From Cristatella mucedo (taxonomy: Eukaryota; Bryozoa; Phylactolaemata; Cristatellidae), in the NCBI GenBank assembly GCA_009760855.2, contig WPIO01000268.1, positions 1 to 64,000 on the forward strand: DNA of 64,000 bases. Reading direction: 5' to 3'. This document shows, piece by piece, positions 42,557 through 53,469 of the stretch. A program made the translations under genes and the position numbers. How positions within the stretch are numbered: the first letter of the stretch is position 1; every line of letters starts with the position of its first letter. Below the pieces are notes generated by a model, which ran no database searches, was not told where the DNA came from, and was given only the letters and a program-made list of their open reading frames with translations.

Positions 42557-43167
42557 ATTATGCCACTACAGCGGACTATGAATATGGCTGCAAGGCTGGT
42601 CTTCAAGTCCCAGCGGTTTGAGCACGTGTCACCTCTGCTGAAAGAGCTAGGATGGTTGCCGGTTGAGCAAAGGATACAGAGCAAAGTTCTTACGCTGACC
42701 CACAAGGCCCGCCATGGCTTGGCTCCTTCGTACCTAGCTGAACTGCTGCATCAGTTTCAGCCTGTTCGCGCCCTCAGATCCTGTGTGGACAATAAATTAG
42801 CTGTCCCATTCCTCCGCTTAAAGACAGTTGGCGACAGAAGCTGTAGCTCTGCAGGTCCTAGACTGTGGAACTCGCTTCCACAATTCTTACGCAACGACAT
42901 CTACTCTCCAACTGCCGACTATGGCACATCTTTTTTAGCGGTCCTGAACTGCTACTTCTATGCTACTCACTACCTCAACTGCTCTCCTAACTCTGCTATG
43001 CTTCCCACTTTCTCTTTGTTTCGTGAGACGAAGTCTGTTGGCTACCGAATACGTAGCGAAAGCCGCTCAGGCTGTGAGTGCGCTATACAAAACACTCCTG
43101 CGTAACACCCACATGGTCTTAATGACTTTGTGGAGTTACAGACGGAGATACATTACATTACATTACC
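42557..43167 (+). mobile_element. LINE-B fragment inserted in a pyrimidine tract
   Basis: Open for about 180 codons (to 43,105): MPLQRTMNMAARLVFKSQ, FEHVSPLLKELGWLPVEQR, HGLAPSYLAELLHQF, GPRLWNSLPQFLRND. Then the stop, GTGGAGTTACAGACGGAGATA and (CATTA)n. The closest relative in the window is 35,643-36,370; it is the youngest-looking LINE-B copy. Confidence 0.92.
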
Positions 43168-43312
43168 TGTCAGCATGAGTCTCTTTCTCCCTATACGTCA
43201 CTCTCTCTATCTTTCTATTTATATCCCAACCCCTCTGTCGCTCTATTGATCTATCTTTCTGTCACTCTGCCTGTTCGTGTTATTGTCTTTTAGTCTCTCT
43301 CTCTCACTTTAT
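43168..43312. repeat. Pyrimidine-rich tract, right half
   Basis: CTCT/CTAT/CTGT-rich continuation of 42,388-42,556. Confidence 0.8.
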
Positions 43313-43604
43313 TTATTGTGATAGAATCATATGTGAAGCAGCCAGGTTTCGAGCCGGAGGCGTGGCATACCAGTCAGGAGGGGGAGCATCTTGTAAAGTT
43401 GTGTGTCGAGGGGGAGTGGTCCCCCAGCGCCTACGGCGACGGCGAATCGGCCGAAACTATGCTAAAATGGTCTATCGGAAAGAATGCTTCGTCATATTTC
43501 TTAACCCTTAGAATGAATTTTAAAGTTGCTATAGTTTAATCGATGACGAGCCGGCAAAGAGGTAACAGCTTCCACCGCCGCCACCCTACTAGCTTAATCT
43601 CTGG
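43313..43604. other. No recognised gene
   Basis: A 73-codon plus frame at 43,318-43,539 has no domain. GGTTTCGAGCC at about 43,346 resembles a Pol III box B, but no matching box A is seen. Confidence 0.4.
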
Positions 43605-43790
43605 ACAGAACCTTGAAGTCGATGCATTGCTTGACTGGGAGCAGGTGAAGGTTGGCGAGAGGTAGTGAGCTGTGGCAACTGCGACGCTCGCGACCGGCAA
43701 GCCTAGCTGCAGAATTGTGCAGCAGCTGTAAGCGTGCGATTGTACAGGCCGGTAGACCAGCTGGCAGTGAGTTACGTAAATCGGACCAAG
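43605..43790 (-). mobile_element. LINE-A C-terminal fragment
   Basis: Minus-strand codons for LQLLHNSAARLAGRERRSCHSS and SRQAMHRLQG-like sequence: CCTTGAAGTCGATGCATTGCTTGAC, GTGGCAACTGCGACGCTCGCGAC, TGTAAGCGTGCGATTGTACAGGCC. Confidence 0.78.
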
Positions 43791-44228
43791 CAATGGCGGG
43801 CGCTACGGGTTTCAGTCTATGAACTAACTCACGATATCCATCGATTGACCAGGAGCCGTCTCAGCTGCTTCAACCAAACAGGTACTTGGCTGCACTTCCG
43901 ATTTATGGTGTCATCCAAGTAATGGTAACCAAAGCAACTGCCGAGGCTTAATTGCTCGTTTTGGTAGCCAATCCAATGAGAAATTAGATTATAGAGCTAT
44001 GGAAACGATGATATATTACTAGTTTTCATTGCATTAAAAACTGTAAATTTCGCGAACGATTATCTGAGTAGGTCGGAACCGTAAACTCGTCGACCGTAGG
44101 AACATCTTCTGAGACGAGTCCGCCCAGATCAGCAAACGATGAGGATGTCCGCCAGAAGGCGGCATGCAGCAAGATCTTAAAGTAGTAACAATGATATTCT
44201 TGCTTTATAATTGAGCATGGTACCACTA
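43791..44228. other. No recognised gene
   Basis: Nothing seen. Confidence 0.45.
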
Positions 44229-44335
44229 ACCATTCAATTGTGCTTCCGTTGCAGCGAATTTAAAGTGCCTAGCAAGATATTGAGTTTCTCAGTAGTCACT
44301 ATATAAAATCTATTATTAATATTAGAAGTAGTTGT
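44229..44335 (+). mobile_element. LINE-A 3'-terminal tail
   Basis: CATTCAATTGTGCTTCCGTTGCAGC, degraded hairpin AAAGTGCCTAGCAAGATATTGAGTT...CAC, then ATTATTAATATTA. Very short 5'-truncated copy. Confidence 0.75.
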
Positions 44336-44376
44336 AGTAATATCGGATGTCGTGGGCGAGCTTAATGGCTTTTCAT

Positions 44377-44455
44377 AATAATAATAATGCACTTGATAAA
44401 GAGCCCTGAGAGAACTAAATTTCTTTCCAAGCGCTTTACATTTGCTTTTCAACTG
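44377..44455 (-). mobile_element. LINE-A 3'-terminal tail, opposite orientation
   Basis: AATAATAATAATGCACTTGATAA then hairpin GAGCCCTGAGAGAACTAAATTTCTTTCC-AAGCGCTTTACATTTGC. About 80 bases only. It faces the plus-strand tail at 44,229. Confidence 0.8.
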
Positions 44456-45945
44456 TGAGCGGCAGCCCTGTGTGCCCCAAAGTCCTGGTAAAACTCTGAT
44501 TCCATTCTATCTGAATGAATCGAGGATCGATCAAAGACTCTCTTGAAAGCTCCGCGTCAAGACTAAACACTGCAGCTGCATGATTGGATTGGCTAGAGGC
44601 CCTACCGAGACTACGGTCGGAAAAATTATGTTTCCTGGTAAGATGACAGTCTTCAGATTGGTTCATATTCGTAGAGGAGTGCTGAGTAAACATTTTCTCA
44701 CAATCCGCCCTCGCTTACATTGTCGTAGCAAAGCCTTAGCACCCAATTAGTTGCAGCCGTCTCTGAAAGACTGCCTCTTCATATCTCGCATGCCTGACGA
44801 GCCTCGTAAAGTTAATGCACGTTTCCCTAAGCTAACACCCGTGGAAAAGTTTCAAGCACGGGTAGTTCTCTAGTGGCGTTTCTTATACGATACGAGACGC
44901 ACTGGGAACTAGTATGAACGAAACGCAAGTGAGCTTGGTCAAACAGATTAAACTGTATCGTGAAAACGAATTATCAATAGCTACTGCGATAACAATTGCG
45001 GTTCTTGAGATATATCAATCGCAATGAAATTCATGAAAACGTGTTTTTATTTCGCACGCATTGCTCATTCGCATTGCACATTCGCAGAATCTCTCGTACA
45101 AACGTAGATGACATTAGCAGCCGAACGCTTCTACTTTCAGCCCTGGATCGTTGTGGTAGCTCAGTGGATAAATTCTCAGTGCTATCGCTCTAAGAATTGG
45201 TTGCAGCAGCAAGTTCTCCTTCACCGAGTAACCATCAACGTTTCCTGGTAGAACCTACAAACGTGGAACGTTCGAGCTGCAGTTTCCTGCAGATCCGGTG
45301 AGAGAGCGGGCAAGCAGCGACTGCATACCGTGCACGTAGAAGCTGCAATACAAATATCAGGACGTTCGACAGTGCGAGCTTGTAGTTTGTCATATTTCCT
45401 ATTTTAGACGTTCAAGAGTTCTGAATAAGACGTTAACGTTGTTTGTCTCTGCTCAGCCACCATTATACAAAGCTTCGTTGCGGTGCTTCTCCGGTCGGGC
45501 AGTCATGATAGGTGCATCGACACCATGCGGGCCTGGCTTGACAGCTTCGTTCCGAAAGGGGCGTAGTCTTTAAAGGTCCTTCCATCACTACTGAATGAAA
45601 TGCAGTAGGTGAAAGTGAACTGGACCTAATCTTCTCTCAGTGGTCTTCCAGCGGTCTGAATCTTGCGTATCTACAAGGTCAGAACCATCACCTAAGTAAC
45701 GTCTCTCTCTTTAGTCGTTCACATGCGTATCTTGGTAACTACATGATAAGCCGTCCTACCGTCCGAGGAATACCGATAGAAAATCGAATGTAGGAAGTAC
45801 GCAGGTCATTTGCCTCAGCTGCTCAGTATTTCAAGCCGTTGTTGAAGATTCTGGCGGTTGGCGGTTGGTGATTAACAAGGTTGGCAAAAACTGAACTTGC
45901 TGATAATGCGTTGTCTTGCAGAGGACCGACATTTCAAGTGGACTT
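44456..45945. other. No recognised gene
   Basis: Long unannotated stretch. At 45,150-45,190 GTGGTAGCTCAGTGGATAA looks like a tRNA box A, but no box B follows at the right distance, so at most a SINE head remnant. No coding signal. Confidence 0.45.
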
Positions 45946-46125
45946 CATGAATAATAATAATAAAAATAAAAATAATGCACTTGATAAAGCGCCCTCAGAC
46001 AACTCAATCTCTTTCAAGGCGCTTTACATTTGCTGCAAATGGAAACGCCATTATATGGTGAGTAATGTCATGCTTGATAAACAACATGAATATTATGGTC
46101 ACGGGTGACATGCCCAGGGTATGGA
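45946..46125 (-). mobile_element. LINE-A 3'-end
   Basis: AAT/AAAT-rich start, clean hairpin (AAAGCGCCCTCAGACAACTCAATCTCTTTCAAGGCGCTTT), ATTTGCTGCAA and GGGTGACATGC. Confidence 0.85.
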
Positions 46126-46151
46126 TATCACGCTCGCATACGGTTTGCACA

Positions 46152-46373
46152 ATGAAACCTGCAGAAAAAATTTTGAAATTGCATAACGGAATTGTACCGA
46201 ATGCATCCGAAAGCATTATGTTACCAAGGATGGCACTATCTTACGGGGAGTGTGCTTTGTGCTTTCGACCCTACAACGGTGCAGAGAACTGTAAAGTGCT
46301 CATTAATACCACATTTTATGATCATAAGTCGCACTTAAGTATATGTCGCACCCTAAATTTATGGACGTTTTGA
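46152..46373 (+). CDS. Small hypothetical frame with Cys/His pattern
   Basis: 74 codons from ATG 46,152 (MKPAEKILKLHNG). The second half holds ECALCFRPYNGAENC then YDHKSHLSIC, a spacing that could bind one zinc ion. It ends TGA at 46,371-46,373, just right of a LINE-A tail. No family recognised and no copy elsewhere in the window; chance is possible. Confidence 0.25.
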   Translation: MKPAEKILKLHNGIVPNASESIMLPRMALSYGECALCFRPYNGAENCKVLINTTFYDHKSHLSICRTLNLWTF

Positions 46374-47389
46374 AAAAACTAATTAAACATACTATTACTG
46401 AATATATAGCTAATTTTTTATTAACATAAATTTGCTTTGATCATCAGAGTTATCAAGAAACTCTTCATCAGTATTACTGCTAACATCTCTAAAATCTTCT
46501 ATAGCATCGCCAATGACTAAACCGTCACTTTACTCATAGACTGAATCATCTTCAGTTCCATCCAGCAAGTATGAAATTCGCAATTTTAGGGTTTAAGGTC
46601 AGCTAATCTAAATTATAATATAAACTAGCTAATCCCATATGAAAAAGTTGAGCAGTCTAGATAGTTACGCAAAAAGTGGTTTTTCAATTCCGACATTTTT
46701 TACTTGCAGTGTGTAAGCCGCAAATTTGTTTTTAATGGAAAAAAGTGTCACTTGTACTGGTAAAAAGACGTTACATGTGTGACCTGGATGTTGCGAAGGT
46801 CAGAACTGAGAGCCTGCAGAAGACCCGACGAGTCTGAATGCTGTCTACGTACGCATTCAAATATGGATCTTTTTTACTAGAAAGTTGAAAAGGGAAATTC
46901 ATGAAGGTCAAATTGAACGCCTTTAAGTATTAAACTGGGTCTGACACGAACCTAGCCACGTTCAATGACTACATAAAGTATGTGTCTACACCTGGACACT
47001 GGGGAGATAGGGAAGGAGAATCTCTAGCTATAGGTGAAAGTAATCGGTGGTACTTATAAAGGAAGAAATGCGTAATAATAGCTGACAACTGGCATTAGCC
47101 TGACCAAGCTATGCTACCGGTTGTATAGCCGCCTCAGCCGCGAAGGTGGTTTGTTTTACGAGATGAAGTAATTTAGTCAGCTACTGCAAGTATGGGAAGT
47201 ATGTTACCGTTAGAACAGTCGAAGAATTTATTAGCGTAGAAGTCTGAACCCATGACGGGTCTGGAACGTATGCGACAGAGAGTCGACAGCAAGCACGCAA
47301 GAATACGACGTTGAGTAATAATAAGAGCTGTGAAAGTAATTTCAGCAGGTTAAAATCGCCGTGCAAACGGAATAGCTAATTTATGATAC
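46374..47389. other. AT-rich, no recognised gene
   Basis: The minus strand at 46,425-46,570 reads an acidic segment (DAIEDFRDVSSNTDEEFLDN) with one internal stop, ending LIKN-stop. It resembles the acidic N-terminus of some DNA transposases but is too short to assign. Confidence 0.35.
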
Positions 47390-47505
47390 AATCTATTTTT
47401 ATAGCACTCCAAGATAATTTAATCTATCCATATTCTTTGCATGCACGGAAGGATTTCAGCCCATGACTGTGGTCCTTAAAAGCAAGCACAGTACCCTCGT
47501 TTCAA
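47390..47505 (-). mobile_element. SINE-1 remnant
   Basis: Reversed tail (ATTTTTATAGCACTCCAAGATAATTTAATCTATCC) followed by a decayed head (GGATTTCAGCCCATGAC for box B). It matches the SINE-1 layout with many substitutions. Confidence 0.55.
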
Positions 47506-49054
47506 GCAACTCCTAATCGGGTTGAAGGGCACGGGGAGGCTGAACTGGTCTAAAGGATCTAACTAATTGCCTTGCATGCTTTATGGAATCTTCCTCTGTA
47601 TCCGAGATATTACATGCCAACCGCAGAACTTGAAACGAGCTGATTGTGGTGGATTGAATGACAATTATAGTTAGATTTCGTCGGCGAAGAAGTGGCAGCC
47701 GATACCACGAGCCCGAAATACTTGCTATGGCACAATAGCGAGGCACGGAGAACGGCAGTGGTCGAGGAAAGACCTCTTGTGTAGCACCACAGGAGACTGG
47801 AATGCTGGATCAACATGATGACAGCCACGCTGGATAGGCTAAACACGATCGGGCACGACCGGAAGCAGCTGACACGCCTGGATTAGATCAGACAGACTGG
47901 AGACGATCGGTCAAACTGGACATGGTCGAATACGATCGGACGAGCAATTATCAAACAGGGCCAGAGCAGCTTCAGCCAAACCAGTTACACAATGTAACAC
48001 AATTTTTATACCTTAGCAATACATGTTCAGTCCTATTTCCATATGTTTCAAGAGTATAGAAAATGGCTTATAAAACAATACGGACCTAAAAGCTCTATCC
48101 CACATGGCATCCACTAAAAGCTTCGCTTTTAGACGAGCGGTACTTACATACAGGTTCCAACGTAAAGTAAACGCAAGTAATAAACCAACCTTTATTGTGC
48201 ATCGGCATGCACACGGTGATAGCTATATGAAACGAGACATGAAATTACGCTAATGGAAACTTGGCACTCACACTAGCTACTTGCTGGAGTTCTATGACAC
48301 CATAGATATTCTTCCCTGAACCACAGAGTAGAGCAGGTGGACGCAGATACACCACCGCCCGCCCATTCTCTAGCTTTCCCTCAGTGGGGAATTATGGGTG
48401 GCGAGTGGGGAATTATGGGTGGCATGGATCGAGCGCGCCACTTCTTCGTCCGACGTCTCTTTACCTTCCACTTCATCTTTAACTAACTTCTTTAACTAGG
48501 TCTTAGTCAGACGTGCTGAAGTCAATCGAATTCACGTTCTCATCGAAGCTACCTTCGTCGCCTAGCATAGCGGAGAAGAAAGTGCTGAGAAAGACACAAG
48601 TGACGTGAGTGACTGGCTCGAGAAGCTCCGAGTTCGCGTCCACTGACCGGAACCGAAACTCCGTGACGCAGGTGTCTGACACTTCCAGCTCTGTACTGCC
48701 CGCAGATAATCCAGCACGGCCAAAATAGCAGCCAATAGTACACGGTTTTATTTCAGAAGACGATTTCCTAATACATTAAACGGATTGCAGTACGCGTATA
48801 TGCTTGAGGACATTTGGTCGTGAGACTGACTCTTCACAAGTCTGTAATAAAATGAAGAAGCTGCCTGTTTCTAAAATTTAACTTACCTGCTTAAATTCTT
48901 TCCTGATCTATATTTTGACACAGATAAGTTACTGTGGCAGGGAAGTAAATTAGCCTCACGCACGAATATTTGCTTGACGGTAGGCGTGTCCCTAATCATT
49001 CAGAAAAGCTCTACGTATGGTAGCAATAATGTATTTAATCTTAAAAATACATTT
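47506..49054. other. No recognised gene
   Basis: Contains a cluster of CGATCGG-like words at 47,845-47,945 and a 20-base tandem doublet (GTGGGGAATTATGGGTGGC, 48,383-48,425). No domain or LINE tail was seen. Confidence 0.4.
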
Positions 49055-49575
49055 ATATTGCACCCCAAGAGAGCTAAGTCTCTATCTAGGCAACCTTACA
49101 TAGCGATGTTAAGGGAGCATCTCCATTGTTAGCTATAGCATATACAGCGTTAGCACGCACAAGCGCACGGATAAATTCTCGCAAACGCTTGTTGAGACAA
49201 CAATACTGCGAGAAGCGTTATTTAGCTTCTTTGTAAATGTTCGCAAATCAGTAAGCATCATGAGTTCCAGGCTTTCAAAGCATTCGAACTGAACGTACCA
49301 TCTCTCTAGGGTTTGAGCTTGGTTAGAGGCACCGCCGAACGACTTGAGTCGGAAGAACGGGTGGAACGATTCGTGGTTTGACCGGGAAGAATTTCTGATT
49401 GGTAAGAGTTCAGTCGGAGAATGAAATATGAAGTGGAATTTACAACTCTTTCCCGAGAGACAAGTCTAGCTGCAGATGTTTAACCTCTGTAAGCGCCTAA
49501 TTGCACAGACCAAACATCTGCTAATAGTGAGTTATAGAAGCCGGGAGGGGATGTCACAAATACACGGGTGAAGTT
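49055..49575 (-). mobile_element. LINE-A relative with a SINE-1-like tail variant
   Basis: Hairpin reads GCACCCCAAGAGAGCTAAGTCTCTATCTAGGC: the CTTGGGG form found in SINE-1 rather than the CTGAGGG of LINE-A. The rest follows LINE-A order at low identity (GAGTTCCAGGCTTTC, AGACAAGTCTAGCTGCAGATG, TGTAAGCGCCTAATTGCACAGACC). Confidence 0.65.
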
Positions 49576-50402
49576 GCATGCAATATCCCTGCCCAAAAGC
49601 ACCGTTTACACGCAAATCAGCATGTACACGGTAGGCCTGCTTCAGTCCTGCTTCCGTCTTCCTTCGTGTAGGCCAGTTATCCACCTACGGCTTGCGTCCT
49701 ACTAACTAGACCCGCTCAGGGGTAATCGGAAAGTTGCTTTTGGTCGGGAGAAAGGGAAATAGTGACCTCGAGATGCTCCTCCCTGTGAGTATCGTCCGCT
49801 ACTTTATTATTTGAGTCTTATACGATGAGGTCGTAGCATTTATAGTTAGCAACCCTCGTGAAGCGCTGTAATTATTACGCCGATCTAGTTCTGTGCCATG
49901 CTTTCAAATAATGAAACACGCGTGCCAGTGACAGCCCCTACGATCGGTCGTTTGTTCAATCTTGCCTCCGTCTTTGCCAAGAATTAGTTTGTACGATCGT
50001 GCGATCAATGGTGATGACGACAGCACTATTTGCCCTGTAATTAGCATGTTGGCCGCTAGGGCTTATGATTATGTTATTCCTACGGTTAATGGCGCTGCCG
50101 CCCGGTTTACGGTGAAAGGGTTTTGTAAGAGTGGCTGGCGACTCCGGAGAGGGGTTCAAACTCGGCCGAGGGGGAGAACCGCTGTGTTAAGGAGCACTAG
50201 ATGCATCCGAAAGAATACACGTCTCTGCAAGCCCGCTTCGGCGTTTGGCGTGTTGTCGCGTACGTACTATTGAGAGAGCATCAAACTATAGTGACATATT
50301 CACCAATGATTGAAGCAGGACAAAAGCATGACTCGCCATATAAACTCGGCCTAAGCTTAATCCGAAATCTATGCAGTGTTAGTAGCTGAAAGTAAGCAAA
50401 CG
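49576..50402. other. No recognised gene
   Basis: A 103-codon plus frame at 49,962-50,273 has no domain. GGGGTTCAAACTC at 50,153 resembles a Pol III box B without a clear partner. Confidence 0.4.
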
Positions 50403-51202
50403 TGCCTGTGGAGCTAAAGTGGTCGCAGAGTGTAGTAATTTTGGAACAGGACACTGATTTCATGCCAATTCAACAGGAAACACCCTGGTCGAACCCATTT
50501 TAAGGGTTGGTTTTCCCATTTCTGGGTATCGCTAAGTTTTTGTGCAATTGAGTTAAGTTTGCCACCATCCAAGTTCAAATATTAGCAACACAAGCAGAAA
50601 GAAAGCTGAGAACTTGACGTTCTGAAAGGCCGGGTAGGATCAAAGCACAGGAGCAGCTCTGTCGTATGCATAAGATAGAAAGCCTCGAGTGTGCTTGGCG
50701 ATTATGGTGGGAAGAAGGCGGTATACATTGTGAAGTAGTGGACAGGGCACAGATCGCTGAGATAACCTGTCCTTTGGTTCCTCGGATGACTGTTGCCCGT
50801 AGACATCATTGCTCTGGATTCTCCCAGTAAGATAGCACCTTGACCATTGCATGCTGTACCAGTGTTACCTAGGCGAGATGCTAGACGGTCAAGATGGACC
50901 TGGCGATCAATCATATCACAACTGCTCAAAGATCCTGCAAGACAAGCGCACAGAGAGCCTCTACTTACTTTGCATTCCTGAGAACGTTGCAATACACCAC
51001 TGCAGTACTAAAATAGAAATGATTAACTACAAAATATAAGCGGAGCTTTCTTGATAGGTTTGAAGTTTTGACTTTAGAGATTAATTGGTCTGCCATTACT
51101 CGTTCCAGTGTCTTTGATAAGAACGGCAGTAGGAATATCATTATCAAGTTCCCCTGATCCGGTGTTGTCATCTTAAAGAGCAGCCTATCGCCAGCCTTTT
51201 TA
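50403..51202 (-). mobile_element. LINE-A RT-region fragment, diverged
   Basis: Minus-strand blocks: STVKS region near 50,415, YAYDRAAPVL in place of YADDTQL near 50,650, GRIQSNDVYGQQSSEE near 50,790, LDRLASRLGNTGTACNG near 50,870 and FLSKTLERVMADQL near 51,110. Many frame breaks. Confidence 0.78.
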
Positions 51203-51350
51203 ATAATAAAACATTTGATATAGCGCCCTCAGATAACTCAATTTCTTTCGAGGCGCTTTACATTTGATGTAAAGGAAACGTGATCGACTGGTTAGTAGTA
51301 GCATGCTCAATAAGCAACAAGATAACCATGCTTAGGGGTGACATGACATG
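51203..51350 (-). mobile_element. LINE-A 3'-terminal tail
   Basis: AATAATAAAACATTTGATA then hairpin AGCGCCCTCAGATAACTCAATTTCTTTCGAGGCGCTTT and GGGGTGACATGACATGCACAG. Adjacent to, and in the same orientation as, the RT fragment at 50,403-51,202. A separate short insertion, since it lies upstream of that RT in element order. Confidence 0.8.
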
Positions 51351-52010
51351 CACAGCTACATCACACGAAGCTCAGTTTTAATGCATGGCCATGCATTTTT
51401 TTAATTATCATTTAGTAGTTACCTTCCCAACTCAAAGTTATGCTTCGCGCTTCAAAAAGCATAAGAAGCAGAGTGCTTACACATACTTTACAAACGATAC
51501 GGCTAAACGCTTTCAGAGCGAACTCAGCAGCACCAAATGAGACAGAAAAGCAAGCTGCAACTGCATGGTCCCAATCTGATTGCTTCGTAGTTGGGACCGA
51601 TGCAGTTGCTTGTGCACAGAGACCAGTCGAGTTCTGCTTGGAACAGATGCGAGTCTTCAGGCTCTGCTCGCTTTGACAGCACCACCAGTCAGCATAAACT
51701 TATTAAGGCTTCTTGCCAGATGCAACTTATCGAACCGAGCAACAAGTCTTGTGCCTAGTGTGCATCAGCAGACGCTTCTCCAAACGTTCAATTGTAAAGA
51801 ATCGGCAATCACGGATCATCAGAAAGCACATGAGGCGCCGCGAGTTTCGCTTCATCTGACGAGTCAGTGCTGTCGTTGTCCCACTCTGTCACACAGCTGT
51901 ACCCGCTCGCATTCAGCACAAGAGTCTTGTTTTTTGACCAGTGTTGTTCAGTCTATGCACTTTCAGACTAGCTCATTTTGGGACGGCTGCACGTGCAGGC
52001 GACGGAGAAC
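51351..52010. other. 3' flank of the zinc-finger gene
   Basis: Plus-strand frames at 51,440-51,676 and 51,580-52,074 show no domain. On the minus strand this would be the 3' untranslated side of the C2H2 gene. No clear AATAAA close to the stop. Confidence 0.4.
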
Positions 52011-52502
52011 TCATATCGAGGCCAGCGCACGAGCGTTTGCAGGATGCTTTTTACCCGAATGTGTCCTCATGTGAGCTCGGAGGTTGCTCGGACTCGCGAA
52101 ACCCCTGCCACACTCGCTGCATGCGTGCGGCTTGTCGCCCGTGTGCGTCCTCATGTGCAGCTTCAAGTGGAAGGACCGCCCGAACCAGTTTCCACAGACG
52201 TCGCAGGCGTGGCGTTTCTCCCCGGTGTGGGTCAGCTGATGACCTCTCAAATGGCTGGATTGGGAGAACCACTGCCCGCACTTATCGCAGGCGTACGGCT
52301 TCGTGCCGGTATGAGTTAGCCGGTGCACTTTCAAATGGCTCGCCTGAGTGAACTTCCGCTTGCATTGCTCGCACTCGTGCGGCTTAATGCCAGTGTGACT
52401 GAGCTCGTGACGATTGAGGTGGCCAGCGTGCAGAAACTTCTTCCCACACTGCCCGCAAGCGTGGAGCTCGCGTACAGTTTCGACCGCCGCTGCCGCATCC
52501 AT
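52011..52502 (-). CDS. C2H2 zinc-finger protein, five fingers, single intact frame
   Basis: 163 codons. The first ATG at 52,500-52,502 (MDAAAAVETVREL) follows an in-frame stop 24 bases upstream. Five consecutive fingers with standard C-x2-C-x12-H-x3-H spacing are joined by TG-KP/TGEK-type linkers: fingers start at residues about 14 (HACGQC), 42 (HECEQC), 70 (YACDKC), 98 (HACDVC) and 126 (HACSEC). It ends with a short basic tail (GKKHPANARALASI). A tandem array with these linkers is typical of sequence-specific DNA-binding transcription regulators in the nucleus. Complete for fingers, but short: no KRAB, SCAN, BTB or other effector domain is visible, so an upstream exon could add one. Frame intact and GC-rich relative to flanks. 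Most likely a functional host gene. Confidence 0.88.
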   Translation of the reverse strand: MDAAAAVETVRELHACGQCGKKFLHAGHLNRHELSHTGIKPHECEQCKRKFTQASHLKVHRLTHTGTKPYACDKCGQWFSQSSHLRGHQLTHTGEKRHACDVCGNWFGRSFHLKLHMRTHTGDKPHACSECGRGFASPSNLRAHMRTHSGKKHPANARALASI

Positions 52503-53022
52503 CGAGAAAGTTCTCTCTCGACTCTACAGCGAGTAGTAACCATTCAGAAATAAGCTATAAACGCTGAAAAAAGCATGCAGGCGAAGGATTTTCGTTTCAA
52601 GGTCACTCGAAGACAAGAAACAGCATCCGGCATGAACTTCCATAACCTGCATCAGCCAAGTGTGCCTGTAATTCTGCTAAGCCACTAACGCTGAATGGAC
52701 AGGCAGCAAATTTAGTTAGAGGCAGCCAGGATCGTTTAAAAGGCACGGCTCATTCACCAATAGCGTTCGAGCAAGGGTTTGCCACCGACCAGGAAGGCAG
52801 CATGCACAGCTCGGCTGCTCAACTCAGCCCCCCCCCCTATAATAGACGTCTACAGCAGCTGTGCTGACTTGTTGTCTGCTTGACCAAAAGCAGTGCTTTA
52901 ACAGACTAAGGCAGCAGCATCGATAGCTTTCGATATGGGCAACACGCGGCATTTGTCAGGTGACACGGGGCTAGGGCTTCACCGGTATTTGAAAGGGGAC
53001 CGGAAGGGCTAGCCTAATAACA
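52503..53022. other. 5' flank of the zinc-finger gene
   Basis: Upstream side of the minus-strand gene. No TATA or initiator clear enough to call. A poly-C run lies at 52,830-52,838. Confidence 0.4.
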
Positions 53023-53415
53023 GTAATAATACGTTTGATAAAGCACCCTCAGAGAGCAAATATGTAAGCCAACCATAAAAATTAAAAAATAATGCACTCT
53101 ATAAAGTGCTCTCAGAGAACTTAATCTCTTTCTAGGCACTTTACATTTGCTGCAAAGGGAAATGCAATTGAATGGTAAGTAAAATCATGCTTGAAAAACA
53201 AACAAAATAGATAACATGGTTAGGGGTGACATGCACAGGGTCAGCATGCAAATGTGGTTAGTGGCAGCATGCACAGTGTCAGCACGCATTAGCACATGAA
53301 GGACGAATCACAGGGACCCACTAAATGCTGTCCTAAATAGGTGTGTTTTTTAGTTCTTTTTAAATGTGGTCAGGTCAGGGGCTGTTCTGACGCAGGTCGG
53401 GAGGGAGTTCCACCT
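53023..53415 (-). mobile_element. LINE-A 3' end with compensated hairpin, next to a short tail piece
   Basis: A short tail piece (AATAACAGTAATAATACGTTTGATAAAGCACC) at 53,023-53,060 precedes a second tail at about 53,085. Its stem is AAAGTGC paired with GCACTTT, both sides changed relative to AAAGCGC/GCGCTTT. The 3' non-coding region and last codons follow to 53,415. Confidence 0.85.
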
Positions 53416-53469
53416 TGTACTCTCTCTCTCTCTCTCTAGCCTAAATGCTTGATGCAGGACGTACAGGAT

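Noticed and set aside
42199-42621. Frames rich in Leu-Ser repeats
   Set aside because: Translation of a (CT)n microsatellite.
45148-45195. tRNA-like GTGGTAGCTCAGTGG
   Set aside because: A box A match without a box B at tRNA or SINE distance; not enough to call an RNA gene.
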